Numbered from the stretch's first letter, positions 49,780 to 59,671 are shown. The stretch is DNA of 64,000 bases from Xanthomonas sp. 10-10 (GCF_040182365.1 NZ_CP144460.1:3472001-3536000); one strand, 5' to 3'. The notes: generated from the sequence alone by a model not told the origin. Numbers and translations are program-made.

Positions 49780-50841
49780 TTACTCGGCCAGATTCTTGCC
49801 TGCCCCTGCGGTGGCGATCACCTTGGCCTTGACCTGCGCGGCCGGCGTGACGGTATAGATGTAGCCCAGCGATTCCGGGAACACCTTGGAGCTGACCCAG
49901 TTGGTGGCATTGGCGTAGGGCTTGCTGCCATCCGGCGTACCCCAGGTGATGCCGCTGCCCACGTAGTTGTTGATCAGGTCCCAGTAGCCGATCTCGCTGC
50001 TGTCGCGCGAGGTCACCGGGTTCTTGATGTTCTCGAAGTAATTGGACTCGATCTTGGCCACGCCGCCCATGCGCACATTGATGCCCGAGGTGCTGACGTT
50101 GTTGAAGTAGTTGTTGTAGATATGGCTCAGCCCGCGCCGCTGCAACGGCACGCGCGAATCCACGTTTTCGAAGCGGTTGTGGTGATAGGTGGTACGGGCG
50201 GCCGAGTTCTTGGTGTCGCTGTCGCTGTAGCCGTTGAGCGCGACCTTCTGGTAGTTGTACACGTAGTTGTAGGACACGGTGACGTGGTGCACGCCCTTCT
50301 TCATGTCGATGCCACCATCGAACGAGGCATCGCCGGCGCCGGAGCACTTGGTCAATGAGGCGAACACGGTGTTGTGGTCGACCCAGATCTTGGACGGTTC
50401 GCCACTGGAATTGCCTTCCAGCGAAATCGAATCGGCATCTTCGCCGCCTTGCAGCAAGCCGATGGTCATGTTCTGGATGATCACGTTATGCGCGTTGCCC
50501 ACCACGCGCACACCGAAGTTCGCCGCCGAGCCGTTCGCCCCCCTGATGGTGACATCGCTCTTGTTCTTGATCTGCACGGTCTTGGCCGGCAGCTTCCACT
50601 GCGCGCAGACGTCCTTGATGGTGCCGAAGTCGAACTTGCCGGTGTAGTTGAGCACCAGTCCGCCACTGCCGGAATAACTGTCGATGGCAGCCTGCATCGC
50701 TTCGAAGGTGGCCACGTTGACGGGGGTCTTGTTGCCGCCGCCGGTGGTGGCGGCGCCGTACCCGACCGGGCCGGCGATGGCGCTTGCAGCGCAGGCGGAC
50801 AGTGCGAGCGCGAGTGCGCCCTGGAGCATCTTGCTGGTCAT
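49780..50841 (-). CDS. Secreted pectate lyase, PL1 family
   Basis: This 353-aa enzyme cleaves polygalacturonate by beta-elimination in plant cell walls. A signal peptide (about residues 1-23) precedes a right-handed beta-helix. Conserved PL1 motifs are seen: SKIWVDHNTVF (the WVDH block), the Ca2+-binding Asp region DGGIDMKKGVHHVTVSYN, and the catalytic Arg in ENVDSRVPLQRRG. A GGGAGAGG site precedes ATG 50841. It is expected to be exported by the type II system; a plant-degrading role fits a Xanthomonas. The terminator lies immediately downstream. Confidence 0.93.
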   Translation of the reverse strand: MTSKMLQGALALALSACAASAIAGPVGYGAATTGGGNKTPVNVATFEAMQAAIDSYSGSGGLVLNYTGKFDFGTIKDVCAQWKLPAKTVQIKNKSDVTIRGANGSAANFGVRVVGNAHNVIIQNMTIGLLQGGEDADSISLEGNSSGEPSKIWVDHNTVFASLTKCSGAGDASFDGGIDMKKGVHHVTVSYNYVYNYQKVALNGYSDSDTKNSAARTTYHHNRFENVDSRVPLQRRGLSHIYNNYFNNVSTSGINVRMGGVAKIESNYFENIKNPVTSRDSSEIGYWDLINNYVGSGITWGTPDGSKPYANATNWVSSKVFPESLGYIYTVTPAAQVKAKVIATAGAGKNLAE

Positions 50842-51750
50842 GCAGCCTCTCCCAAAGAAGACGATAGGCAATGCGCGACGTCTGCGTGATGGCAACGACG
50901 TCGGCAAAGCAGTGCGTGGGGGCCGCATTCTTCGCGCGATTTAAAACATAAAACAATTATCCATCTTTGAAAGTTTGACGCACCACGGTGTTCTCTTTGC
51001 AGGACATGCAAAAGAGACAGCAAGAGACACGCAGGACAGGACACCGCTGCGCATGCCGTGCATACGTGATTGACAACGTCCAGTTGATGGCGATGCGTAG
51101 GCTATGCACGGCAATCGCGGCGTCAGGCACTGACGACGATGCGGTTGCGTTGAATCGACGCGTTGATACGAACCGGTGTTGCAGTGCGACACCGCACATC
51201 GCACACCGCAGCAAGGCGGTAGCGGCACGGCGCCACATCCCTGCTGTGCAGTGCGGCAGAGAGAGACGTCCATGCAGCATCGACGCATCTCTCCTGCAGG
51301 TGCAGCGCTGAAGTGACGCACGATTGCCGCCGACACGGCTCGCTGCGGCGAATACCGACGACACGACTACGCAGGCCGCACAGCATCGGATCAGCCAGGG
51401 CGTCCGGCGATACCAGGCTGACTCAGCCAGCGCGAGAAGCGCGGCCAGCAGTGCGTGGATCGCGGGCGCCAGCATGACACCGCGGGCGCGCAACCCGGTT
51501 GGACCTGGACTAATGCTGCCGGCAGCGTATCGATCGAGCAGCGCAATCGCACATCATCGATTCACGCGATCAACACATGGCCGAGCGGTGCTGCTGCGGC
51601 GCTCCCGGGCCACGGGCTGCCTGCACGGCGCACTACGCCTTCAAGGCACACTCGCCGGCAATGCGCGTGGTTCCGAGGGTCACCACGAACCAGCGCGACG
51701 ACCACCAGACCGCAACGCAACAGATCAGCGCCTCCAACCGGGGCCGCGCC
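50842..51750. other. Long upstream region of pectate lyase with no recognised gene
   Basis: This 909-bp region lies between the pectate lyase start and the pip stop, both on the minus strand. It contains reading frames with Cys/Arg-rich composition that match nothing I recognise. The AT-richer part at 50935-50980 is the likely promoter area of the pectate lyase gene. No clear Clp (CRP-type) site was seen. Confidence 0.5.
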
Positions 51751-52692
51751 TCACAAGGCGCGATCGACCAACCCCGACGCATGCGCCAGCTCGCCGCCCG
51801 GCCAGGGCGTATGGTCATCGAGAAAATCGCCGACCAGACGCATGCAGGCAGCGCGTTCTTCCACGTGCGGCATATGGCTGGAGTTGGCGAACACATGCCA
51901 GCGCGCATCGGGAATCAGACGCGCGTAGGGCTCAACGGTTTCCGGCGTGGCTTCGTCGTACTTGCCCGACAGCACCAGCGTGGGCGCCATGATGCGGTGC
52001 AGCCGCTCGATGATGCTCCAGTTGCGCAGGCTGCCCACCACGTGGAATTCGGTCGGCCCGTTCATGGCGTGATACACCGTCGGGTCGGCATCGATGGCGG
52101 CGAAGGTACGCACCACCTCGTCAGGCCACGGAACCAGCCGGCACACATGCTGCGCGTAGAACACGTCGCTGGCCGCGCGATAGGCCGGATGATCCAGCGT
52201 ACCGGCCGCCTCGTGTTCTTCCAGCGCGGCCTGTACCTGCTCGGGCAGGCCGGCGCGCAGGCGCAGCGCTGCGGCACGCCACAAGCCCATCGACGCCGGC
52301 GAATTGGCGATGACCAGCGCACGCAACCCGCTTGGCCGACGCACCGCATGTTCGGCCGCCAGCATTCCGCCCCACGACTGGCCCAGCAGGGCGTACTGCG
52401 CCAGGCCCAAGTGCTCGATCAGCGCCTGCAATTCGTCCAGAAACAGCCCGACCGTCCAGAACGCGGCACCCGCGTTGGGAAGATGGGTGGAGCGGCCATT
52501 GCCCAGTTGATCGTAATGAATCACCGCACGGCCGTTGCCGGCCAGATCCTTGAAGCTGTCGACATAGTCATGCGTGCAACCCGGCCCCCCGTGCACCACC
52601 ACCAGCGGGCAGGCATCGCTGCGCAGGTCGCCGCTGATCCGGTACCAGGTGCGATAGCCGCGGAATTGGACGTACCCCTCGGTGGACTGCAT
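51751..52692 (-). CDS. pip: Proline iminopeptidase-family hydrolase (Pip)
   Basis: The 313-aa alpha/beta hydrolase removes N-terminal proline or a related substrate. Motifs are [10 protein letters not shown] (oxyanion), the nucleophile Ser106 in LGQSWGGM, the acid in [11 protein letters not shown] and the base in [10 protein letters not shown]. It lies directly downstream of the LuxR-solo gene (same strand) and has a lux-box-like palindrome 60-80 bp upstream. In Xanthomonas campestris the homologous pip gene is the known target of the LuxR-solo XccR and affects virulence. The local layout matches that known pair. Confidence 0.92.
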   Translation of the reverse strand: MQSTEGYVQFRGYRTWYRISGDLRSDACPLVVVHGGPGCTHDYVDSFKDLAGNGRAVIHYDQLGNGRSTHLPNAGAAFWTVGLFLDELQALIEHLGLAQYALLGQSWGGMLAAEHAVRRPSGLRALVIANSPASMGLWRAAALRLRAGLPEQVQAALEEHEAAGTLDHPAYRAASDVFYAQHVCRLVPWPDEVVRTFAAIDADPTVYHAMNGPTEFHVVGSLRNWSIIERLHRIMAPTLVLSGKYDEATPETVEPYARLIPDARWHVFANSSHMPHVEERAACMRLVGDFLDDHTPWPGGELAHASGLVDRAL

Positions 52693-52724
52693 GACCTGCG
52701 CCTGCTCGGCAATGATGAGCGCCG

Positions 52725-52732
52725 AGACTAGC
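52725..52732 (-). promoter_or_regulatory. Possible -10 region of pip
   Basis: GCTAGTCT on the minus strand (52725-52732) contains TAGTCT, 33 bp upstream of the pip start. Counting from it, the transcription start would be about 52718, which places the lux box centre near -43, the usual class II LuxR position. The same octamer lies upstream of the GlsB-type and secreted-protease genes. Confidence 0.35.
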
Positions 52733-52751
52733 GGGCAGCCGCGCCTGGGTT

Positions 52752-52771
52752 AACTGGCAAATCTCACAGGT
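52752..52771. promoter_or_regulatory. lux box upstream of pip
   Basis: AACTGGCAAATCTCACAGGT (20 bp) is an imperfect palindrome matching the general lux-box pattern (CTG outer half and CAG mirrored, central AAATCT). It is centred about 70 bp upstream of the pip start. The LuxR-solo product encoded just upstream is the natural binder. This agrees with the known pip promoter control by XccR/OryR in Xanthomonas. Confidence 0.7.
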
Positions 52772-53099
52772 TTGCAGCGGTTTGCAGGCCTCCGCATTCA
52801 TCGCTTATGCGTCAGACAGGCGGCGGATCAACGCCTGACAGCACAGGTGATTGTGCAGACCAATCGCAAACCCGGTGTTCAGGGTCGGCGACTATCAGCT
52901 GCCTCACTGCACCTGCCGCGGCCTGCAACGGAAGGGCCTTCTCTCAAGGCCATCGCTGCACTGCAGCGCGTAGGCCCTGCCCACCCTCCAGCAGCACCAT
53001 CCGGGCCTGCGTAACGCGGCGCTGGCCATTGGAAGCGCCGATCACCGCGCATCGACGCGCCGTGTGACGTCAATGCCGCAGACGGCGACCGCAATCCGC
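52772..53099. other. Spacer between luxR solo and pip
   Basis: This 328-bp region between two same-strand genes contains no convincing gene. It separates the luxR-solo stop from the lux box. A weak hairpin CAGGCG/CGCCTG lies near 52821-52841. The spacer length implies independent transcription of pip. Confidence 0.45.
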
Positions 53100-53864
53100 T
53101 CATGGTTCCAGCAGTCGATAATGCATACCGCGCACTACCGCCTCCACGCGATTGCGCGCGCCCAGTTTGCGTGCGGCCGAATTCAGATGCAGGTTGACCG
53201 TGGCGGTGGACCGATTGAGCGCGGCAGCGATGCTCTTGGCGGTCAGCCCCTTGGCCGAATACTGCAGGCATTCGCGCTCGCGCCGGGTCAGCGCGATGTG
53301 GTGACAGCGCCGCTCCTGCGGGTCCAGCAGCTCCTGCGCACGCGCCTGGAACGCATGCGCCAGCAGCAAAAAAGGAGAAAGCTGTGCTTCGGCCAGGCGC
53401 GGCGCCTCGGCGGCAACCGCATCGACCGCGCCGCTGAACGTGGCAAACGCGCCACCGGGCAGATGCAGCGGCACGGTGACACCGGTACCCATTCCGCTGT
53501 CGCAGAGATAGCGCGTCACCTGGCGGTGCTGCGCGCCTACATATTCCACCCCCGGATGGTTGCCGTCGGTGCGGTACGACCAGATGAAGGGCGTGGTGCG
53601 TCGCGTGGCGCGCTGCTGAACGGGGTCATGTTGGTAGTAGCCGTGCTCGCACCAGACATGCTGCATATCCCCGGGCGCATTGCGCTGCATGAACACGCTG
53701 GGGGTGATCAGCGCGCCCTCCATGCTCAGCGGCACCGGCGCGTAGTCGTATACCAGCGACTGGAAGCCGAGCGTGCAGACGTCGCCGAACACCCTGTCCA
53801 GGCAGGCATCGAGCGTGTGCAGTGCCTGCAGATCGCGGCCCAGGCTGGCCAAAGTGTCGAACAT
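53100..53864 (-). CDS. xccR: LuxR-solo transcription regulator, plant-signal subfamily
   Basis: The 254-aa protein has an autoinducer-binding domain (about 10-170) and a GerE helix-turn-helix (about 190-250; LTRRERECLQYSAKGLTAKS). At the TraR positions 57 and 61 it has Met and Trp (segment DMQHVWCEHGYYQHDPV) in place of Trp and Tyr, while Asp70, Pro71 and Trp85 equivalents are kept. This pattern defines the plant-associated LuxR solos (OryR/XccR) that respond to plant compounds rather than homoserine lactones. No luxI is nearby. It lies upstream of pip and diverges from an amino-acid permease. Confidence 0.92.
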   Translation of the reverse strand: MFDTLASLGRDLQALHTLDACLDRVFGDVCTLGFQSLVYDYAPVPLSMEGALITPSVFMQRNAPGDMQHVWCEHGYYQHDPVQQRATRRTTPFIWSYRTDGNHPGVEYVGAQHRQVTRYLCDSGMGTGVTVPLHLPGGAFATFSGAVDAVAAEAPRLAEAQLSPFLLLAHAFQARAQELLDPQERRCHHIALTRRERECLQYSAKGLTAKSIAAALNRSTATVNLHLNSAARKLGARNRVEAVVRGMHYRLLEP

Positions 53865-54051
53865 GGGGGTCCTTCGTCGCGGTTGACGCCGCTGGATGAC
53901 ATCCAGCACGGAAAACCTAGCACTTTTACCAATGGATGGGCTTGTCGGCCACATTATCGTCACAATGCCGGTCACACAGCTGCAGCGCAGCATCGGCTCC
54001 CCCGGACCGCGCACCTGCGCTGGACGTTCCTTCCCCACAGCGGATACCTGC

Positions 54052-55434
54052 ATGACCGAGACACCACGCCGCGACGATGCGGCCGCGCTGGAACGCTTTG
54101 GCTACGCGCAGGAACTCAAGCGCCAGCTCACGCTGAAGGATCTGCTGATCTACGGCCTGGTGTTCATGGTGCCGACCGCGCCGTTTTCGATCTTCGGTGG
54201 GGTGTTCGACATCAGTGCGGGCATGGTGCCATTGACGTATCTGGTCGGCTTCGTGGCGATGCTGTTCACCGCCCTGAGCTACCAGCAGATGTCGCAGGCG
54301 TTCCCGGTGGCTGGCTCGGTGTACGCGTACGTCGGCCGTGGCTTGAGCAGCGGCATGGGTTTTCTTGCCGGCTGGGCGATCCTGCTCGATTACCTGCTGG
54401 TGCCCACCCTGCTCTACGTGGTTGGCGCCAACGCCATGCACAACGTGTTGCCGGCGGTGCCGCAGCCGGCATGGATCGCGTTCTTCGTGGTGCTCAATAC
54501 CGTGGTCAATCTGCGCGGCATCGAAACGACGGCGCGGGCGAATCGGTTTTTCCTGTTTGCGCAGCTGGTGGTGTTGGCGGTGTTCGTGATGCTGGCGACG
54601 CTGGCCATCCAGCGCGGCGTCAACGGCGCGCACTGGAACCTGCGCCCGTTCTACAACCCGCAGGCGTTCTCGCCGCAGCTGATCTTCAGCGCGTTGTCGG
54701 TGGCGGTGGTGTCGTTTCTGGGCTTCGATGCGATCTCCACGCTGTCGGAAGAAGCGCGTGGTGGCAATCGCGTAGTTGGCCGTGCCACCTTGCTGGCCTT
54801 GGTGCTGGTGGCGGGCCTGTTCGTGCTGCAGACCTGGCTGGCCGCCTTGCTGCAGCCGGCTCTGCAGCGTTACCCAAGCGCGCAGGCATCCAACGATGCG
54901 TTCTTCGAGATCGGCCGGCTGATCGCCGGGCCCTGGCTGCAGATCGTCATTGCGCTGACGGTGGCGATCAGTGCGGCAATCGCCAATTCACTGGTGGCGC
55001 AGGCGGCAACCTCGCGGCTGTTGTTCGCCATGGCGCGCGACCGCCAGCTGCCGGCGTTCCTGCGCTACATCCATCCGCGCACCGGCGTGCCGCAGCGCGC
55101 CATCGTGCTGGTTGCCGCGTTGAGCATGGTGCTGGGGGAGGTGTTCGTCGGGCAGATCGCGCTGCTGTCGTCGCTGTGCAACGTCGGTGCGTTGACGGCA
55201 TTCGTGCTGTTGCATATCGCAGTGCTCTGGCACTTCCGTAACCAGGGCCGGATCGTATTGCATGGCGTGGTGCCGCTGATCGGCATCGTGATCCTGGCCT
55301 ATGTATTGATCAACGCCGACCGGCACGCGCAGCTGGGCGGCAGCGCATGGATGGTGGTGGGATTGGGAGTGTTGGGGTTCCTCAAACTCAGTGGCCGCTC
55401 GACCGAATTCCGCGCCAGCGACGCACTGGAATAG
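54052..55434 (+). CDS. APC-superfamily permease next to the LuxR solo
   Basis: The 460-aa protein has about twelve membrane helices and an APC-type N-terminus LTLKDLLIYGLVFMVPTAPF, with the conserved LGFDAISTLSEEARGGNRVV block of the YeeF/PuuP-like subgroup. The ATG at 54052 follows an upstream intergenic of about 190 bp shared with the divergent luxR gene. The position beside a plant-signal regulator suggests uptake of the signal or of amino acids liberated by Pip, but this is inference. Confidence 0.87.
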   Translation: MTETPRRDDAAALERFGYAQELKRQLTLKDLLIYGLVFMVPTAPFSIFGGVFDISAGMVPLTYLVGFVAMLFTALSYQQMSQAFPVAGSVYAYVGRGLSSGMGFLAGWAILLDYLLVPTLLYVVGANAMHNVLPAVPQPAWIAFFVVLNTVVNLRGIETTARANRFFLFAQLVVLAVFVMLATLAIQRGVNGAHWNLRPFYNPQAFSPQLIFSALSVAVVSFLGFDAISTLSEEARGGNRVVGRATLLALVLVAGLFVLQTWLAALLQPALQRYPSAQASNDAFFEIGRLIAGPWLQIVIALTVAISAAIANSLVAQAATSRLLFAMARDRQLPAFLRYIHPRTGVPQRAIVLVAALSMVLGEVFVGQIALLSSLCNVGALTAFVLLHIAVLWHFRNQGRIVLHGVVPLIGIVILAYVLINADRHAQLGGSAWMVVGLGVLGFLKLSGRSTEFRASDALE

Positions 55435-55888
55435 CGCGATACGCACAGCGTTAAGCGCATGCGCGGGCAGGTGGTCGCCAGCCTGCGCGCGCACCGCGTG
55501 CGCGCCGCACCATGCACGGTGCCTGCAACCATCAAGCGCCCGCTCGAACGCGGCATGCAGTGCTGCATGACCACCCGCGTCTCGTTCATCGACCTGCGTC
55601 GTCGCGTTGCCAGTGGTCCTAACGTGCCGCTCGACTAGCGACATGCACGCAAGCGTGCTTGCGTGACAGGCAGGCACCCGTGCGGTATTGCCGCGTCCAT
55701 CGCGCATGCGGCGCAACGCATCGATGTGTGCGAAAGCGATTGTATTTTCTCTGACCGTCAATCTCTGAACGAGATTTTCAGCACATATTCAGTTGTAAAC
55801 ATTCGCTAGTCTCGTTCGGCGCCAACGATGGCGCCGCGGGTTGTGGCCCCCGCCGCAGCCTGCCGTTCCCTGACGAGAAGGACTACCC
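55435..55888. other. Intergenic region upstream of the secreted protease
   Basis: This 454-bp region has no convincing gene. The part 55735-55815 is AT-rich and carries GCTAGTCT at 55805-55812, 77 bp before the start; it is the likely promoter. The first half is GC-rich with CGCATGCGCG-type palindromes. Confidence 0.45.
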
Positions 55889-57286
55889 ATGAATCGCAAG
55901 AATGCGTTGTACCTCGCGCTGCTCTCTGCTGTGTCCGGCGCTGCGCTGGCTGCGCCGCCCACCGAAATGGATGCCGCACCGGTGAGTAGTGCGCCGCAGG
56001 CCGCCAAGCTCGGCGCGGCGACGTTGCAGTCGGCCAGCCTGCGCGGCGGCATCATGCCAACGCGCGTGGCGCAACTGGCTGCCCCGAGCAGCAAGGAACT
56101 CGGCGCCGTGCGTGAGCGCCGCATTGCGCAGGTCAAGCATGGGCAGCCGCTGCAGATCGGCTTTTCGCGCGCGCTCGCACAGCCGTTGGTCAACCTGGCC
56201 AAACTCGATTGGCAAATGGCTGGCGACGGCTCGCGCGTTGCCACCTTGAAGCTGGGCTCGGCGCAGGCGGCATCGTTGCGTGCGGCATTGGTGCTGCGTG
56301 GCGCCGGCGCAAAACCTGGCGACCCGGCAAAGGTGACACTGCGTTTTGCCGGCGACGACGGCCGCGTGTTCGAACAATCCGGCGCCAGCTTCGTCGGCAC
56401 CGGCGATGCGATCGGCTGGTCGCCGACGGTGAGCGGCGAAAACCTGCTGGTCGAACTGTCGCTGCCGGCAGGCCTGTACCCGGAGAACTTCAGCCTCAGC
56501 GTTCCGCAACTGTCGCATCTGGATATCAGCCCCACCGCCAGCCCGCGTGACATGATGACCATCGCCATCGGCGAAAGCGATTCCTGCCAGAACGACATCG
56601 TGTGCCGCGCCAATCCCACCGCCGGCTTCACCAGTGCGGCAAAGGCCGTGGCGCGCATGGTGTTCACCACCAGCCAGGGGTCATTCCTGTGCACGGGAAC
56701 CCTGCTCAACAACACCAACACGCCCAAGCGCAATCTGTTCTGGACCGCGGCGCACTGCATCAGCACCCAGACGGTAGCCAATACCTTGCAGACCTACTGG
56801 TTCTACGACGCGGCCAGTTGCAACGGCAACACCGCCAGTTCGCAGGCCACAACGCTCACCGGCGGTGCGTTCCTGCGCCATGCCAACACCACGCGCGACA
56901 CCGCGCTGCTGGAACTGAAGACCGCACCGCCGAGCGGCGCGTTCTATGCCGCATGGAACAGCGCGGCGATCGCATCCGCCAGCACCTCGATCGTGGGCAT
57001 CCACCACCCGTCGGGTGACGTCAAGAAGTACTCGCTGGGTACGGTGAACGCGTTGAATACCTCCATCGACGGCAAGAGCCCGTTGTATCGCGTGGTCTGG
57101 AACGACGGCGTCACCGAAGGCGGCTCGTCCGGCTCGGGGTTGTTCACCATCGCCAGTGGCGGTGCGTATCAGCTGCGCGGCGGCCTGTACGGCGGCTACT
57201 CGTTCTGCACGGCGCAGACCGATCCGGACTATTACTCGCGCTTCTCCGACGTGTATTCGTCGATCTCGACGTTCTTCGGGCAGTAA
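55889..57286 (+). CDS. Secreted trypsin-fold serine protease, lysyl-endopeptidase-like
   Basis: The 465-aa protein has a signal peptide (about residues 1-21), a propeptide-like N-terminal domain (about 22-225) and a chymotrypsin-fold domain. The triad is His289 in TAAHCIS, Asp337 in TRDTALLELK and Ser414 in GGSSGSGLF. The layout resembles Achromobacter lysyl endopeptidase-type enzymes. Export by type II secretion is likely. No pre-domain chaperone is encoded nearby. Confidence 0.85.
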   Translation: MNRKNALYLALLSAVSGAALAAPPTEMDAAPVSSAPQAAKLGAATLQSASLRGGIMPTRVAQLAAPSSKELGAVRERRIAQVKHGQPLQIGFSRALAQPLVNLAKLDWQMAGDGSRVATLKLGSAQAASLRAALVLRGAGAKPGDPAKVTLRFAGDDGRVFEQSGASFVGTGDAIGWSPTVSGENLLVELSLPAGLYPENFSLSVPQLSHLDISPTASPRDMMTIAIGESDSCQNDIVCRANPTAGFTSAAKAVARMVFTTSQGSFLCTGTLLNNTNTPKRNLFWTAAHCISTQTVANTLQTYWFYDAASCNGNTASSQATTLTGGAFLRHANTTRDTALLELKTAPPSGAFYAAWNSAAIASASTSIVGIHHPSGDVKKYSLGTVNALNTSIDGKSPLYRVVWNDGVTEGGSSGSGLFTIASGGAYQLRGGLYGGYSFCTAQTDPDYYSRFSDVYSSISTFFGQ

Positions 57287-57880
57287 GCGTCCAGGCATTG
57301 CCGAGCAAGCGTGGCAGGCGTTGGAGCGCCTGCCACGTCGGGCGGCGCGAGGCTGCGCATCGCCACCTGCATGATCGACATGCGCAGCGTCCTGCCTGGC
57401 GCAATGACGGCAACGCGGTGACGCGTTCCCGCGCTGGGGCGTTCTACAACTGTCTCTTGCTGGCATCGCTCAATCGCATGGTCGGGTTGCTGTTGCCGCT
57501 GCGATGCGTATACAGAATCCAGTTCGGCAGACCCGGCAAGGCGCGGTTGGCTTGTATCGCGCGAGCACCCCGAAAGCGCATCAACCAATACACCCAGAAC
57601 GTATGCCAGCGATGGTCACCGGTAGCCGCCGGGCTGGCGGTGATGACCGACAGCTTCCGCGCCGTACCCACCTGACGGCTGCTCGCTACGTCGTGCTAGC
57701 CGCTCCAAACGCCACCAGGTGCAGCCTCGCGTGCCAGGTAAGCGCACGCTCTGATGGCTGCCTGCCGACGCTGCTGCGCTGCCATGTGCTGCCATGCCCC
57801 GCCAAGTCCTAAGGACGTTCAAGCGAGCAAAGCGCAACGCGATCCTGCAGACTGCAAACACCTTCATCATCAGGATCGGC
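57287..57880. other. Intergenic region after the protease
   Basis: This 594-bp region holds no convincing gene. Stretches around 57300-57345 include a GCCACG/CGTGGC-type hairpin candidate (TGGCAGGCGTTGGAGCGCCTGCCA, an imperfect inverted repeat, about 57311-57334) immediately after the protease. No T-run follows it. Confidence 0.45.
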
Positions 57881-58294
57881 ATGTCTGCCCACCATCGCTG
57901 CCGCTGTCGCCGTGCCGTCACCGCAGTGCTGCTTTCCGCAGTGTCCGCTGTCTCCACTGCCGCGATGGCGGCGACGCCGGCGGCCACGGAGGACGTCAAG
58001 GCCTACGCATTGCAGCTGTGCCTGGACCAGAACTACGAACGCAGCGGCCGGCTGGAGTCCGACCAACTGCGCGACCGCTCGTATCTGCTCACCACCTACG
58101 CACTGGATAATGCCAAGCCTGGCGCCACCGCACGTTTACAGGCCTTCGTCGCGCAACAGACGGCGGACTACCACCGCGGCGAGGTGCCGATGAAGGACGA
58201 AGCACGCCGCGGGCCGTTCACCAGGATCTTTGCGCAGTGCATGGCGTTCTATCGCTCACCGGCGCTGCGTGATTTTGTAGCAAGACAACGTTGA
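57881..58294 (+). CDS. Small exported protein with Tai4-like pattern
   Basis: This 137-aa protein has a basic start (HHRCRCRRA) and a signal peptide (about residues 1-34, ending AAMAA). The mature part has DVKAYALQLCLDQNY near its start and FAQCMAFYRSPALRDF at its end, the Cys placement and helix pattern seen in T6SS amidase-immunity (Tai4) proteins. No T6SS or amidase gene is in this window, so an orphan immunity role is speculative. The ATG at 57881 starts the signal peptide. Confidence 0.62.
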   Translation: MSAHHRCRCRRAVTAVLLSAVSAVSTAAMAATPAATEDVKAYALQLCLDQNYERSGRLESDQLRDRSYLLTTYALDNAKPGATARLQAFVAQQTADYHRGEVPMKDEARRGPFTRIFAQCMAFYRSPALRDFVARQR

Positions 58295-58361
58295 GGCGTG
58301 CCGGAGCGTGGTGTTTCGTTCGTTGCCGACATGCAGCCCTTCCCAGTATCCCGGAACCGCG

Positions 58362-59354
58362 ATGACCGCATTGAACAAGCTCCGTAGCCGCCGCGGCATG
58401 CTCAAGACCGCACTCGGTGCCGGCGCGCTGCTGGCGGCAGGCCAGCTCGCCGCCACTCCACGCAACAACGCTGCAAGCAACGGCACGGCGCCTGCTCCCT
58501 TCCCGGCCAAGGGCAGCGTGCTGGTGCTGCTCGGCACCAAGGGCGGGCCGACACCCTCGCCGCTGCGTGCGGCGGCGGCCAATGCGTTGGTGATCGACGG
58601 CCAGCCGTACCTGATCGATTGCGGCAACGGTGTCGCCCAGCAACTGGCCAAGGCCGGCATCCGGCTCCCCGCGCTGCGCGATATCTTCCTGACCCATCAT
58701 CATTCAGATCACAACGCCGACCTGCTCAATGTGGTGTGGCTGGCCTGGGCCAGCGGCTTGCAGACGCCGGTGCATCTGTATGGGCCACCGGGCATCGGCA
58801 GGATGGTGGACGCGTTCGTCGAGATGAACGCCATCGACATCGATGCGCGCATCCGCGAGGAGGGCCGCCCGCCGTTCAAGCAGCTCATCCATGTGCACGA
58901 GTTCGACCAGGCCTGCACCGTGTTGCAGAACGCGCAGGTCACGGTGACGGCCACGCTGGTGGATCACTACACGCTCAAGCCTGCATTCGCCTATCGCTTC
59001 CAGGCCCGCGACCGCACGGTGGTGTTCTCCGGCGATACCCGCTACCTGCCGGCGCTGGCCGAGTTTGCCAGGGATACCGATGTCCTGGTGCATGAAGTGA
59101 TGTATCTGCCCGCGCTGGAAACCATGCTCAAGACCAACGACAACGCCCCCACCTTGCTGGACCATCTGCTCAAGAGCCATTCCACCAGCGAAGAGGTCGG
59201 ACGGATCGCCGCCGCCGCCCATGCGAAACTGCTGGTACTGACTCATTTCGTCCCCGGCGGCGATCCCTCCATCACCGATGCGATGTGGCGCGAAGGCGCA
59301 CGCAAGCACTACGCCGGGCCGATTGTGGTCGGCGCCGATTTGATGCGGCTGTAG
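58362..59354 (+). CDS. Tat-exported metallo-beta-lactamase-fold hydrolase
   Basis: The 330-aa protein has a twin-arginine signal SRRGMLK (residues 9-15) followed by a hydrophobic stretch. The metal-binding motif H-H-H-S-D-H in FLTHHHSDHNADL, the later aspartate in FSGDTRYLPA and the C-terminal His in LVLTHFVPG are visible, so two metal ions are expected. It resembles RNase Z-type/arylsulfatase-like MBL proteins. The substrate is unknown and antibiotic hydrolysis is not implied. The 67-bp gap to the Tai4-like gene could allow co-transcription. Confidence 0.86.
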   Translation: MTALNKLRSRRGMLKTALGAGALLAAGQLAATPRNNAASNGTAPAPFPAKGSVLVLLGTKGGPTPSPLRAAAANALVIDGQPYLIDCGNGVAQQLAKAGIRLPALRDIFLTHHHSDHNADLLNVVWLAWASGLQTPVHLYGPPGIGRMVDAFVEMNAIDIDARIREEGRPPFKQLIHVHEFDQACTVLQNAQVTVTATLVDHYTLKPAFAYRFQARDRTVVFSGDTRYLPALAEFARDTDVLVHEVMYLPALETMLKTNDNAPTLLDHLLKSHSTSEEVGRIAAAAHAKLLVLTHFVPGGDPSITDAMWREGARKHYAGPIVVGADLMRL

Positions 59355-59671
59355 CCGGCAAAGAGTTGCAGCACGCGGGCGGAAGCATGTTGCGCATGGT
59401 TTGGGTCGACACGGGATCCGGATCGTCATCGTGTTGACGGCGCTGCCGTTTCTGCGTCGCCCATGCCCGATACACAGGCGCGCCCATCATGGTCCGGCAG
59501 CGCTGCTGCGCTCTACCGAGCAGCCAGCGCCTTGCAGGCATTGCGGCCTTCGGATCAATCGACAGATTTCCCGGTACTTTTGAAACGCAATGCACCAAGC
59601 GCCTTGATGTCGTGACGGTCGCCTGGAGCGCGCCGGCGCCTTCAGGTGTGGGTAAAGCGCACTGCACAGCC
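59355..59671. other. Intergenic region between convergent genes
   Basis: This 317-bp region separates the MBL-fold gene (plus) from the halogenase-like gene (minus). I found no convincing gene or clear terminator in it. Confidence 0.45.

Noticed and set aside
50957..51493. Cys-rich 178-codon minus-strand frame upstream of pectate lyase
   Set aside because: No recognisable domain, no good ribosome site, and codon composition unlike neighbours. Not supported as a gene.
53959..53976. GTCACA-N6-GTCACA direct repeat between luxR solo and permease as a Clp/CRP site
   Set aside because: CRP-type sites are inverted (TGTGA-N6-TCACA); this is a direct repeat and not supported.
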